This document shows positions 16,001 through 25,026 of a DNA stretch of 64,000 nucleotides, one piece after another. The stretch covers positions 1,488,001-1,552,000 of the forward strand of contig CBDDCD010000002.1 of the NCBI GenBank assembly GCA_965226025.1, written 5' to 3'. Below the pieces are notes generated by a model. The model saw only the letters and a list, made by a program, of their open reading frames with translations, was not told the DNA's origin and did not search any database. The translations under genes and the position numbers were made by a program. Source of the stretch: Moanibacter sp965226025 (GTDB lineage: Bacteria; Verrucomicrobiota; Verrucomicrobiia; Opitutales; UBA2987). How positions within the stretch are numbered: position 1 is the first letter of the stretch; each line of letters begins with the position of its first letter.

Positions 16001-17150
16001 GCAAGAAACGCAACCCACCAACGTTCCTGGTCTAGCCTGGGGTGTTTTTCAATCTCAGACCTGAGAGTAGCAAATTGCCCTTCTCGCAGAAACTGAATGA
16101 ATGCTTTGAGAAGCGCCGAGACCGGGCGTTCCGGATCAAGGGAAAGGGTCGTATCGACATAGGATTCTGATTCATCGATTCGCCGTAGACGAAAGAAAAG
16201 CGCTGCCAGCTGTTCAGTGAGCTGGGGATCATTTGGATCCAGGATCAGGGCCATCTCAAAATGCGCAATCGCTTCCGTGTGCCGGCCAGAGAGCCAGTAC
16301 ATCCACGCTTGGTTCCAAAGCAGCTCTTCGCTTCCCGGCAGACCCTTTTCCGCTTTTGCAAACTCGGTTAACGCGCGCTTGGTATCTCGATATGCGTCAA
16401 AGTAAAACCAGCCCATCGCGAAACGACCGGCGGGAAGATCCGGGTCTAACTCAAGGGCCCGTTCCGCTGCCAACCGGACTTTCTCCAGACGTTCGTCGCT
16501 TGCCTCATGCAGAGCCCAATAAAGGCTATATGCCGTCGATAAGCGGGCATGGGCCAGGGCGAAGTTCGGATCCAGCTCCACCGCTCGGGTCAGAAAGTCC
16601 TGCGCCCGCAGAAGATTTTCCGGCGACCAAGCACTTCCGAGAGACTCCACTCCGCGCAAGTAGAATTCATAAGCTCGCAGGTTCTTCGTTGGCTTTTTCG
16701 CGATTCGCGCGGATTCCTCCGGTGAAAGCTCGGCCTCGAGCGCAGCGGCGATCTCCTGAGCAATTTCACTCTGAATCACGAAAATGTTCTCCACCGTCAG
16801 TTCGCGGTCAAATGACTCGGCCCAGAGCAGCTCGTCGGTTGCCGCGTCTTTGAGCTGCACATTGATGCGAACCTGGCTGCCGGCGCGCTGGACACCGCCC
16901 TCAAGGATCGTTCGGACGCCCAGTTCTTCCCCGATCACTCGCGAATTCTTCCGGGTATTCCGGTATCCGATGACGGAGGTGCGCGAGATTGTTTTGATAC
17001 TTCGGATACGCGAGATTTGCGTAAGGAGGTCGTCGTGAATCCCGTCCGTGAAGAACCGGTCCTCTTCCCGGTTGCTTCGGTTGTCGAACGGAAGAACCGC
17101 GATGGAACGGTCGCGAATCCCGGGTGTCAGGTGTCCGGTGCATCTGAAGC
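15907..17150 (-). pseudogene. Kinase-TolB-TPR gene, fragment 2 (TolB-like domain and TPRs)
   Basis: In frame from about 17150 the sequence reads RDRSIAVLPFDNRSNREEDR then FFTDGIHDDLLTQISRI, the TolB/adenylate-cyclase-associated N-terminal domain, followed by GEELGVRTILEGGVQRAG and a series of TPR motifs (RAYEFYLRGVES, AVELDPNFALAHARLSTAYS, ALELDPDLPAGRFAMGWFYF, ALILDPNDPQLTEQLAALFF). The join to the kinase fragment needs a frame change near 17125-17140 and the join to fragment 3 another near 15985. Confidence 0.82.
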
Positions 17151-18215
17151 TTGATCGCTCCTCACTACCGCACCAACAGTCGCGTCCGGCGACGGCTCAG
17201 GATGCCGCATCCATAACAGGACGCCGGCAGCCACTGCCAGTCCCAGTGCGGATAGAAGAATTGCCGTGCTTCTCTGTCTATTTGGTTTGGGTTCGGCCTT
17301 TCCCTCAGGGGCGGGCTGTGCCGAATCCCTGCTCGCTGATGTCAGATCGGTAAGATCCGTACGGACCTCGTGGACCGACTGGTATCGGCTGGCAGGTTCC
17401 TTCGCCAGCATCTTACGGAGCATGTGCTGGAGAACCTCTGAGACCTCCTCCCGGTAACGAGCCAGCGGAGCCGGATCCTGGTGCAGGATCGATCCAATCG
17501 TTTCCGCCTCCTCGGGCTTACGGAAAGGGTGTACGCCGGCCAGCATTTCATAGAGAATGATCCCGAACGAAAAAATGTCCGATCGGGTATCGACCTCTTC
17601 TCCCTTGAGTTGCTCGGGCGACATGTAAGGCACCGTTCCCAGGGTGGATCCTCTCCCGGTCAGCTCGGTTAACGTGGTCTGCTGGGCGTCCTCCAACCGC
17701 CCTGGGCCTGCCTGCCTCGAGTCTGGCCGAGCGGTCGAAGGGGGCGCCACACGCTTCGCCAGACCGAAATCCATCACCTTTACGTGCCCGTCGGGGGTAA
17801 GAATGATGTTAGAGGGTTTCAGATCACGGTGGACGATGCTGTTTTGGTGCGCTTTCTCCAGGGCCTCGGCTATCTCCGACGAAATCCTGAGGCACTCTGT
17901 AATAGTTAGCGGTCCTGATGACAGTTTGTCGTGAAGGGTCGGACCCTGCACGTACTCCATGGCAATAAAGCCTTTGCCATCGACTTCACCGATTTCGTGA
18001 ATGTTGCAAATGAAAGGGTGATCCAGGGCCGCTGCGGAGCGGGCTTCCCGCAGGAAACGATGGCGCGCGGTTTCATCACGAGCCATTTCTTCGGGAAGGA
18101 ACTTCAGCGCCACGTCACACTTGAGAACCGTATCGGTGGCCCGGTAGACTTCACCCATGCCACCTTCGCCGATCTTTTCGGCTATGAAGTAATGGGAGAT
18201 TGTCTGGCCGATCAT
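17127..18215 (-). pseudogene. Kinase-TolB-TPR gene, fragment 1 (Hanks-type Ser/Thr kinase)
   Basis: 362-residue frame. Glycine loop GEGGMGEVY at 16-24, ATP lysine K38 in VALKF, catalytic loop IVHRDLKPSNI, DFGLAK, and GTVPYMSPEQ in the activation segment. A low-complexity insertion lies between DFG and the APE-like motif, normal for this family. A single membrane helix (TAILLSALGLAVAAGVLLWM) follows at about 318-337. Intact relatives continue into a periplasmic TolB-like plus TPR region of ~550 residues, here displaced by frameshift. The kinase half alone could still be made as a membrane-anchored protein. Its upstream side is element 18263-18331. Confidence 0.85.
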
Positions 18216-18262
18216 TGGTCGTTACCAGTTGTCTACTGCAGAAAGGAGAGCCGGGCGTAAGG

Positions 18263-18331
18263 CTAGGAGTCTTTCGGACTTTGACGTTCGATTGCTTCGC
18301 AAGTGACCAAGTTCGTCCGACAGACTCCTAG
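18263..18331. mobile_element. CTAG-TIR MITE, copy a (69 bp)
   Basis: Begins CTAGGAGTCTTTCGGAC and ends GTCCGACAGACTCCTAG: 17-bp inverted termini with one mismatch. Same length and similar interior as copy b (25027-25095). Its right end supplies the TAG stop of the lipoprotein gene (18330-18328). Confidence 0.85.
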
Positions 18332-19497
18332 CCTGAATCGCCGATGCGCTGCTTGCATGCGGCGGTTGCATCTTCCTCGTCTATGTCGAAGACCTGCATT
18401 TCCACGAGTTCGCACTTTCGGAGTTTCCTGTCCGTCCAACGTGTCGTGCACCGCTGCTTCATTTCGTGAGGATCCGTGCCCGGAGCCATGCCCATCTGGG
18501 CCTGCCAGCATGCGGCAATGACGTCCTGATTCATGATGGCAATCGTCTCCTCGAAGTTCTCCTTATGGTAGAAAATCTTGCTCGGATGATTTGTGAACAT
18601 GATTGGCGCGCTGCGGGTGTCCGTTACTTTCACCAGTGCGACATCAAGAATGTCCTCGAAGCTGGTGCCATAGTTGTCGTTAAACCAGGTCTGCATTTCT
18701 TTGCCAAGCGTCATGACCGGCTTCGAGTCATTCGTGCCCTTCACCTCTGTCCACATTGCAAGCATCGGTTTCGCATAGCCATTGAATGAACCGTCATAGA
18801 TTTTCGCATCCACCAATATAATGCCTTCATTGGCCGGCGCTGCCACCGGTACAATATCCAGAATTGCGCCATAGAGATCCTTGTCTCCGGGCCTCACGCC
18901 GTTCTCTTCCAGCATCTTCATCCACCGGTGGGTCGTAGCCGAATCGAGGTAGTCCTGCGTCTTCAGTACTAGTGATACGGGTGGGAAGTTCATGACCTCG
19001 AGGCTTCGGTTGTTTGTCATCGCGAGACCATGCGGCAGAATGAAGCGCCAGTTTGGCAACCAGCGTTTTTCCTCGTTGAATGAGCGGGCCAGCTGGAATG
19101 CAGTATCTCCGTAACCGAGGAATATTTCGTAGCGACGAATGAAGTCGTCCAGATTTCTTGCTTTGGACTTTTTGCTAAGGACGATGTCGACGTAATAAAT
19201 GCCATTTTCTTCACGAATGGCCGACTGAAAGTCGAAGCCATCCCGGGTAAGGCTCGAGTCGAGCCAGCGTTTGACGGTCTCGCTAAGCGTCTCGTCTTGA
19301 TAGCAAACTACAACATTGCAGTTATTCGGGTAGGAATAGAGTTCCCTAACTCGCTGCTCTGCGCCAAGGCGGAGGGTGGCGGAATTGACAGGGTCAGGGC
19401 GGAGAGTGCCGGAATGAGTCTGTTTGTCTGATGAATCACAGCCGGTCAGCACACTGATCCAGTAGGCGGCGAGCAAGACGTAGCGGAGTCGCTTCAT
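18328..19497 (-). CDS. Lipoprotein of unknown function
   Basis: 389 residues from ATG 19497 (AGGAG eight bases upstream). The N-terminus MKRLRYVLLAAYWISVLTGC ends in a lipobox with C20, so the protein is probably lipidated and anchored in the outer or inner membrane. No family recognised. Notable stretches: RWLDSSLTRDGFDFQSAI, RNLDDFIRRYEIFLGYGDTA, LPHGLAMTNNRSLEVMNFPP, GTSFEDILDVALVKVTDT; three cysteines in the last 60 residues. The stop codon lies in the terminal inverted repeat of a MITE, so the original C-terminus may have been lost. Confidence 0.7.
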   Translation of the reverse strand: MKRLRYVLLAAYWISVLTGCDSSDKQTHSGTLRPDPVNSATLRLGAEQRVRELYSYPNNCNVVVCYQDETLSETVKRWLDSSLTRDGFDFQSAIREENGIYYVDIVLSKKSKARNLDDFIRRYEIFLGYGDTAFQLARSFNEEKRWLPNWRFILPHGLAMTNNRSLEVMNFPPVSLVLKTQDYLDSATTHRWMKMLEENGVRPGDKDLYGAILDIVPVAAPANEGIILVDAKIYDGSFNGYAKPMLAMWTEVKGTNDSKPVMTLGKEMQTWFNDNYGTSFEDILDVALVKVTDTRSAPIMFTNHPSKIFYHKENFEETIAIMNQDVIAACWQAQMGMAPGTDPHEMKQRCTTRWTDRKLRKCELVEMQVFDIDEEDATAACKQRIGDSG

Positions 19498-19530
19498 GAC
19501 GGTCACTCCTGTGTCTAATCTGGCGTTAGA

Positions 19531-19670
19531 GTAAACCCCATTGTCTCATTATCCACGGCGCACCGGGACGCCCGCGCAGGTTTACGGCCTGTGCCTTCCG
19601 TCGCCGCTTGGCTGTGCCGTGACAAGTGCTCTTCATCACTTCTCGATTTCTTGAAACAATGGGGTAAACT
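19531..19670. repeat. Inverted-repeat-bounded element, 140 bp
   Basis: GTAAACCCCATTGT (19531-19544) faces ACAATGGGGTAAAC (19657-19670): a 14-bp inverted repeat with two mismatches, the outer six bases being GTAAAC on both sides. Between are GC-rich bases without a gene. Possible small MITE upstream of the lipoprotein gene. Confidence 0.55.
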
Positions 19671-19740
19671 GCAATCGAACCCCACTTCAGGCAACGTATT
19701 ATTTTGACTGATATAGACGCTTGGTTGCGGCTCTGCTTCT

Positions 19741-20754
19741 CTAGGTATTCTCTTCGAACAGATCCTTCAGATGAACGAGTTCGCCGCCGAGTTCGGCTGA
19801 TCGGTTGGCTCCCAGCACGGCGGCCAGGCTATTCATGGCATCTCTGTAAGGACTCCTCACAATAGTTGGATCATTCGCTTCGACGGCGGTGATGAAGGCG
19901 TCGGCCTGCGCCGCAAAGGCGTTCGGAGGAGCCTGGAATTCAAGAACCGTTTCTCCGTTTTCCACGAGTTTACCGGGTGACCATTCGATGAGCGAGTCGT
20001 CGGAAATCACGAGCACATCGCGCCTCGAGACGGATACGTTAGTCAGGACACGAGAAATGGTGACATTGGCGGTGAGCCCGGAGGCGAAACGGTAGCTCAC
20101 GTTGTAGACGTGGGGTAGGTTCATCGGTTCCGGGCCCTCACCCGGTTTCCGATCGACGTAAAAGGCGGTGACCGATTCGATGTCACCGAAGAAGAAGCAC
20201 AGCAGGTCCACCATGTGGATGGTATTCTCCACAAAGGTGCCTCCGCAGAGCTCCATTCGGCTTGTCCAGTATCGGGCCGGCCGGCCGGAGTAAAAAGAAC
20301 TCACTTGGGCGTGCCGCGGGGTCCTCTTGGCCAGCAATTCCACGACTTTTCCGGAGGTATCGTAATAGCGGCTCTGGAAACCCACCTGGGATATGATGCC
20401 CGCCTTGGAAATAGCCTGGGCGAAGGCAGCCGCCTGAGCGATGTCGAGCGTTTGCGGCTTCTCCACAAAGAGGGGGATTCCTCGTTCGGCAATTTGCAGC
20501 TCCTCATCGGTGTGTAGGGTCGGCGGAATGCAGAGATAAACCGCGTCCAGTTCCTCCTCCTCCAGCATGGCCCGATGATCGGTGAAGAGCCGAGTCACGC
20601 CGTATTCCTTCGCCTTTGCCTCAAGCAATTCGGCGGTGCTGTCGCAGAAGGCCTGCATCTTGACTCGCCCTTCCTCCGCCATCATTTTCAGCGCAGGCAG
20701 GTGAGCCGACGTGGGAATGTGTCCTAAACCGATGAATCCCAAGCGAACCGGCAT
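19741..20754 (-). CDS. Gfo/Idh/MocA family oxidoreductase
   Basis: 337 residues. LGFIGLGHIPTSAHLPAL is the Rossmann start (GxGxxxxxHxP), DAVYLCIPPTLH and GIPLFVEKPQTLD the nucleotide/lysine block (EKP), and GGTFVENTIHMVDLLCFFFG the substrate-histidine region of this family. Usual length. No clear ribosome binding site precedes ATG 20754; the upstream 360 bp are repeat DNA, so it is a monocistronic unit on the minus strand. Likely oxidises a sugar or cyclitol; substrate unassigned. Confidence 0.88.
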   Translation of the reverse strand: MPVRLGFIGLGHIPTSAHLPALKMMAEEGRVKMQAFCDSTAELLEAKAKEYGVTRLFTDHRAMLEEEELDAVYLCIPPTLHTDEELQIAERGIPLFVEKPQTLDIAQAAAFAQAISKAGIISQVGFQSRYYDTSGKVVELLAKRTPRHAQVSSFYSGRPARYWTSRMELCGGTFVENTIHMVDLLCFFFGDIESVTAFYVDRKPGEGPEPMNLPHVYNVSYRFASGLTANVTISRVLTNVSVSRRDVLVISDDSLIEWSPGKLVENGETVLEFQAPPNAFAAQADAFITAVEANDPTIVRSPYRDAMNSLAAVLGANRSAELGGELVHLKDLFEENT

Positions 20755-20964
20755 TGAAGTCTCAGGTTGGCACGTTTCATAAGCTGTCCGGGCGACTCGT
20801 CCGTGATCGAAATGTCATCTGATGAGGAAGCGAGATTGTTGAGCTCGTGCGGGCCGTAGGCGAGAGCAATTAGCTGCGGACGCTCGATACGCCGACCCGT
20901 GGCAGTATTACGTTTCGAAGTAACTCGATCAGAGTCAATGGGAGTGAGGTTCTGTTGATTTCTC

Positions 20965-21120
20965 GAATATACTGTTGGATAAAGACCGCTTCGCTCCGAG
21001 GATCCCCCTGAGCGGGAAGGAGGAGGACGATAACTTAGTCGGCTATCTGGCAGATTCGGCTTAAAAAAGGACCGAGAATCCTGCTCGGAAACCCTCATGG
21101 CCATTGAAGATTCCAGTCAG
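20965..21120. repeat. Dispersed composite repeat (also 37400-37550)
   Basis: ATAAAGACCGCTTCGCTCCG, GGATCCCCCTGAGCGGGAAG, later CTCGGAAACCCTCATGGCCA then TTGAAGATTCCAGTCAG. The same order of motifs, diverged, lies at 37410-37550, and the last 35 bp again at 37855-37890. Confidence 0.7.
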
Positions 21121-22544
21121 AAATTCTCGCCACCAAGGGTACGGTAAAAATCCAGATAGCTGCTTGCGACCGATTCGGAGGTACGAAAAGAGCGCATCGG
21201 CCAATACCCGAAGGCATCGTGAACGCGGATTCTGGCCTGCATGAGGCATTCTCGTGGATCATCGACGGCCGGCGCATTGGGATTGTCCCTCCGGCACTCG
21301 TCGCTGACGGTAATCAGGTTGCCCTTGGTCTGCGGTCCGGCGATGAAACTGCCGCCGCCGGCGTTCAGGTTCATGTAGAAGGCGTGGGTCTGGTTGGTCG
21401 CCGTGCTCGCCTGGCCCTCGAGGTGGCTCACCTCTCCACTGACCTGACCGCCATTGGAGGGATGCAGCAGGAGCCTGCATCCGAACATCACGGGCAGCGT
21501 CTGCAGTTCCGGGTAGCGTTGGTCGTGGCAGATATGCAGCGAAACGGGAACCCCATTGACATCGAACTCGTTGAGACGATAGCCGTGCCAGGTCTGCTGT
21601 TCGGCGGATTGTACCTTAAGCGCCGTGTATACGAACTCACCATCCGGATTGTAGACCCGGGAGGCGATGTAGCGCGTCTTGGACACGCCGTGGTTCGGCT
21701 CCTCCTTCCACACCGGCAGTCCAACGATAGTGAACGGAGCCCCGGGAAGATCGTGGATGAACCGCTGCAGCGCCGCTTCCGCCTCGGCTACAGGGCCCGG
21801 GTCGCTCATGCCTTGGCTGGTTGGGAAGAGCCCGGTCAATGACATCTCCGGTGTCGCCAGCAGTTCGACTCCAGCTTCCGCCGCGAGCCGTAGGCCACGC
21901 TTGATGGATTCGAGATTGGCTTCGATCGAGTCGATGTTGAGGACCTGGTACCCGCCCAGGTTCAGGTATTCCGGCACACCCGATGGTTGGCCTCGATGGC
22001 AAAATTCCTCGAGCAGCACCCGCGTCCCGCTCACCTCGAGGGCGACCCCCATCTCGGGCAACAGGTCCAGGTCCTCGCAACGCAGGATCTGTTCTCCGTC
22101 GAGGTAGACCGACAGATCGGAATTCTTGATCAGATCGCCGCCGGCCTCGGTCTTTTCGATCAGCAAGGTGTGGCTTGCAGCCGCGGTGGGCGCCGGCACT
22201 TTGGCGGTAGCAAGCGGTTGCGGCAGACGCCAGTCGCTCGTCGAGAGTGAAACGGAATCGTTGGTCAGGTCGTACTCGACCCGGGCATGCTCGTGTAGGT
22301 CGGCATCGAACCCGAAGCGCAGCCAACCGGCCCCCGGCTCGAGGACGCGGAACCGCAGCTCGATCTGGTCGCCGTTGCGCGTATGGACACCGCTGCCTCT
22401 CAGGAGGGAGGTCTCCTGTGGGGCCGGTGCCAGGACCACGCCCTCCTGGCCAATTTCGACTCCGTGAGTCTCGGTTGGGGGTATAACCCAGGCATCGTGG
22501 GGAGTGCTGAAGTCGGTTCGGTGGAGGAGGTTATTTGGGGTCAT
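21117..22544 (-). CDS. Carbon-nitrogen hydrolase (nitrilase superfamily) with N-terminal beta-sandwich domain
   Basis: Start taken at ATG 22544 (MTPNNLLHRTDF), 475 residues; an earlier frame extension overlaps repeat DNA. Residues ~20-185 look like an all-beta ligand-binding or LamG-type domain (GWLRFGFDADLHEHARVEYD, SVYLDGEQILRCEDLDLLP). The C-terminal half is nitrilase-like with the Glu-Lys-Cys triad: E in ATPEMSLTGLFP, K in VYTALKVQSAEQ, C in LHICHDQRYPE. The fusion is unusual, since nitrilases are normally about 260-350 residues alone. Substrate probably an amide or N-carbamoyl compound. No Shine-Dalgarno seen. Confidence 0.82.
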   Translation of the reverse strand: MTPNNLLHRTDFSTPHDAWVIPPTETHGVEIGQEGVVLAPAPQETSLLRGSGVHTRNGDQIELRFRVLEPGAGWLRFGFDADLHEHARVEYDLTNDSVSLSTSDWRLPQPLATAKVPAPTAAASHTLLIEKTEAGGDLIKNSDLSVYLDGEQILRCEDLDLLPEMGVALEVSGTRVLLEEFCHRGQPSGVPEYLNLGGYQVLNIDSIEANLESIKRGLRLAAEAGVELLATPEMSLTGLFPTSQGMSDPGPVAEAEAALQRFIHDLPGAPFTIVGLPVWKEEPNHGVSKTRYIASRVYNPDGEFVYTALKVQSAEQQTWHGYRLNEFDVNGVPVSLHICHDQRYPELQTLPVMFGCRLLLHPSNGGQVSGEVSHLEGQASTATNQTHAFYMNLNAGGGSFIAGPQTKGNLITVSDECRRDNPNAPAVDDPRECLMQARIRVHDAFGYWPMRSFRTSESVASSYLDFYRTLGGENF

Positions 22545-22933
22545 TCTCTTAGGAGTATCATGCCGGTGTCGTGGATGGGACGAGAATTTTCTCATCCTTA
22601 TTGCCTTGGAGGATAGGGAGACGGGGGAGGAAAACCACGGAGGGCACAGAGACACGGAGAGGGACCACGGATTACACTGATTTACAAGGATTGGGGAGGG
22701 GAGGGGGAGAAACGGAGGCGGGGATGATTTGACCGCAGATCACGGATGACACAGATTCACAGTCAGAGTAATCTGCGAAATCTGCGGTCAACACCTTGCC
22801 GAAGAACAGAATTCGCAAAGACTATAGTGCGGAGAGATGGCAGAAAACATGGCGGGAAGAAATATGAAACCTTACGTAATGTAGTTCGTAAGGTTTTCGA
22901 ATTAGGGAAAAGATAAATGGAAGGAGTATAGAC
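22545..22933. repeat. Dispersed-repeat block
   Basis: AACCACGGAGGGCACAGAGA, GGGACCACGGATTACACTGA, then a perfect 12-bp inverted pair TTGACCGCAGAT (22729-22740) / ATCTGCGGTCAA (22780-22791). No gene. AGGAGT at about 22923 serves the next gene. Confidence 0.7.
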
Positions 22934-23911
22934 ATGAGGCTGGCAATGTCTGGTGCGAGCGACGAGGATCTCAAGTTCGCTGTACAGTTGGGTGCTACGG
23001 ACGTAGTCGGAGGCGGCAACCTCCCCACGGACAGGGGCTACTACACCGTCGAGGACCTCAAGGGTCTTCGCGAAAGGGTGGAGGAGGCGGGCCTTAGGTT
23101 GTCGGTCATCGGCGGACTGCCCGAGGAGTTGACCTACAAGATAAAACTCGGGCTTCCGGGGCGGGACGAGCAGATCGACAACTGGTGCAAGACGATCCAA
23201 AACTTGGGCGAGGCCGGCATCCCCACTCTGGTCTACTTCTTCTCCCTGCGCAGCTGGTACGGCAACTATGGCCTTCGGACCGACCGGGCTACACCGGGCA
23301 GGGGCGGGTCTAAGCTCACGAGCTTTGACTATGACGATGTCAAGAATGAAACGGAGAAGTACTGGGGTGTGCCGGTGCCCGGGTCGGTGGAAGCCGGCGA
23401 TGATCAGATCTGGGACAATGTGACCTACTTCCTCAAGGCGGTCATACCGGTCGCCGAGGAAGCGGGAGTCGAGATGGCACTTCATGCCGACGACCCGCCC
23501 ATCTCGCCAATCGGTGGGGTCGCGAGGGTCTTCCGGAGTCACGAGGCGATGAGGCGTGTCATCGAGATTGTGCCGAGCGAGTCCAACGGCCTGACCTTTT
23601 GCACGGGAACGATCGGCGCGATGCCCGAAAACGTCCTGGACGCGATTCGCTACTTCGGTAGCCGAGGCAAGATCTTCCACGTCCACTTCAGAAACGTTAC
23701 GGGCGCGGTCCCAAAGTTCTCGGAAACTTTTATCGGTGAGGGCCAGGTTGACATGATGGAGGCGATGAAGGCCTTTCACGACGTCGGCGTTGATGCGCCC
23801 ATGGTGGAGGATCATGTGCCAGTACTCGAAGAGGGTTCCAAGAAGCAGTTTCGTTCGCGCGCCTACGCCTTTGGATACATAAGGGCGCTCCTGGACGCTG
23901 TACAGGGCTGA
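22934..23911 (+). CDS. Mannonate dehydratase-like protein (UxuA family)
   Basis: 325 residues from ATG 22934 with AAGGAG ten bases upstream. ATDVVGGGNLPTDRGYYTVE, LSVIGGLPEELTYKIKLGLP, ALHADDPPISPIGGVARVFR, TFCTGTIGAM, IFHVHFRNVTGAVPKFSETF and GVDAPMVEDHVPVL match the TIM-barrel UxuA group (metal ligands in HADDPP, CxG and HxHFRN). True UxuA enzymes are 350-400 residues and convert D-mannonate to 2-keto-3-deoxygluconate; this shorter, divergent member belongs to the uncertain part of the family, so the substrate may differ. Confidence 0.82.
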   Translation: MRLAMSGASDEDLKFAVQLGATDVVGGGNLPTDRGYYTVEDLKGLRERVEEAGLRLSVIGGLPEELTYKIKLGLPGRDEQIDNWCKTIQNLGEAGIPTLVYFFSLRSWYGNYGLRTDRATPGRGGSKLTSFDYDDVKNETEKYWGVPVPGSVEAGDDQIWDNVTYFLKAVIPVAEEAGVEMALHADDPPISPIGGVARVFRSHEAMRRVIEIVPSESNGLTFCTGTIGAMPENVLDAIRYFGSRGKIFHVHFRNVTGAVPKFSETFIGEGQVDMMEAMKAFHDVGVDAPMVEDHVPVLEEGSKKQFRSRAYAFGYIRALLDAVQG

Positions 23912-23968
23912 CCGTGGTGGGCCTATGAACGAATTGACATACGACAGATGTTCAAATAGATGTAGGAC

Positions 23969-24319
23969 ATGAAGATGATTCCGACAAGGGAACTGGTGTC
24001 TCGTCCAGGAAGGGTTTGGAAGCTTTTGGAAGAGGAGGGATCGATTGTCGTGACTAAGGATGGCAAGCCCTGCAGCATCCTGCTTCCGACTTCGGACGAA
24101 ACCCTGGTCGAAGATTACCAGGCGGCGGTTGCGAATAGGTCAAGACAAGCTCTGCGAAGGATGCGTGACAGGGCGGCGAAACGAGGCTGGAATGACGCAA
24201 CGATTTCTGAAATCGACGATGCCATTCGCCAGGTGCGAGAACGGCGGAGTAGTCCGAGACGGAAACCAACCGCCGGCAAGAGAAGAAGATCGGCAACCCA
24301 GGTTCGAAAGGTGCGGTGA
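23969..24319 (+). CDS. Phd/YefM-type antitoxin
   Basis: 116 residues. MKMIPTRELVSRPGRVWKLL and GSIVVTKDGKPCSILLP are the Phd/YefM DNA-binding N-terminal fold (usual R/T-E-x-R and TxxGKPxAxLxP). The C-terminal 40 residues are Arg/Lys-rich (RRSSPRRKPTAGKRRRSATQ), presumably binding the toxin or nucleic acid. The last codons overlap the PIN gene by four bases (24316-24319, GTGA). Confidence 0.8.
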   Translation: MKMIPTRELVSRPGRVWKLLEEEGSIVVTKDGKPCSILLPTSDETLVEDYQAAVANRSRQALRRMRDRAAKRGWNDATISEIDDAIRQVRERRSSPRRKPTAGKRRRSATQVRKVR

Positions 24320-24726
24320 GATCCTGTGTTCTCGACACAAATGTCGTCGTTTCCGGTCTCCTGTCTCCTCTCAACCCACCCGGACGCCTTTTGGATCTCG
24401 TCCTTGCCGGTGATCTGGAGTTAACGATAAGTGACGCCGTCGTCGCTGAGTACCGCGAGGTGCTCTCGCGATCGCATTTCGCATTCGAGGCTACGGTAGT
24501 AGATGCATTCCTCGGGATCATGCAGTTCCAGAATCACGTGGCGCCGAAGATCTGGATGCACCCTATTCCACCTGACCGAGATGACCAGATTTATCTCGAA
24601 GCGGCGGATCTGTGTCCGTCGCGGATGCTCGTAACAGGCAATTTGAGGCACTTCCCAAAGCGTTGCCGCGGTCCTGTCAGGGTGCTGTCTGCGTCTGAGG
24701 CACTAGGCACGTTGTTGGAGGCGTAG
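24316..24726 (+). CDS. PIN-domain ribonuclease toxin
   Basis: 136 residues from GTG 24316. VLDTNVVVSGLLSP has the first acidic residue, ISDAVVAEYREVLSR the second, and PPDRDDQIYLEAADL plus LVTGNLRHFP the third cluster (the COG1569-type PIN domain with TGN/H-FP motif). Toxins of this type cleave RNA and are paired with Phd-like or ribbon-helix-helix antitoxins. Overlap with the upstream antitoxin implies co-translation. Confidence 0.86.
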   Translation: MRSCVLDTNVVVSGLLSPLNPPGRLLDLVLAGDLELTISDAVVAEYREVLSRSHFAFEATVVDAFLGIMQFQNHVAPKIWMHPIPPDRDDQIYLEAADLCPSRMLVTGNLRHFPKRCRGPVRVLSASEALGTLLEA

Positions 24727-25026
24727 CAGCACTACCTCCGGGTTCAGGGCAGGCCGTTCGACGCCGGTTCACGTTTTGTGTTCTGAGGCCTCAGTTCAAT
24801 GACGCGCATCAAATTGACAAGGTCAACCGGGGCGTCAGATTCGTTGCCGGCATCGAAGAAGATCCCATTCAAATAGTGAAGCAAGATGATGTAGCCCGAA
24901 CATTTCACAGACCTTATACTACGATCCCGGCACGCCGGGATCGTCCGCCGTTCTGCGGAAAGGGATCGACAGGCAGCGATTCCCGGCAAGCCGGGATCTC
25001 GCTACGAAGTGTGTGAAATGACCGGG
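24727..25026. repeat. Intergenic with palindromes and IR-bounded block
   Basis: No supported gene. GATCCCGGCACGCCGGGATC (24924-24943) and ATTCCCGGCAAGCCGGGATC (24979-24998) are near-perfect palindromes of one REP-like type. CCCGAACATTTCACA (24895-24909) and TGTGAAATGACCGGG (25012-25026) are inverted (13/15), so the block may be one element. CTCGCTACGAAGTGTG (24997-25012) recurs at 56820. Confidence 0.6.

Noticed and set aside
17127..17150. Programmed frameshift between kinase and TolB region
   Set aside because: No slippery heptamer or downstream structure is evident; a second unrelated frame change at 15985 favours mutation or error.
24744..24989. 81-residue minus-strand frame
   Set aside because: Begins in palindromic repeat DNA; HYLNGIFFDAGNES stretch is suggestive but no family can be named.
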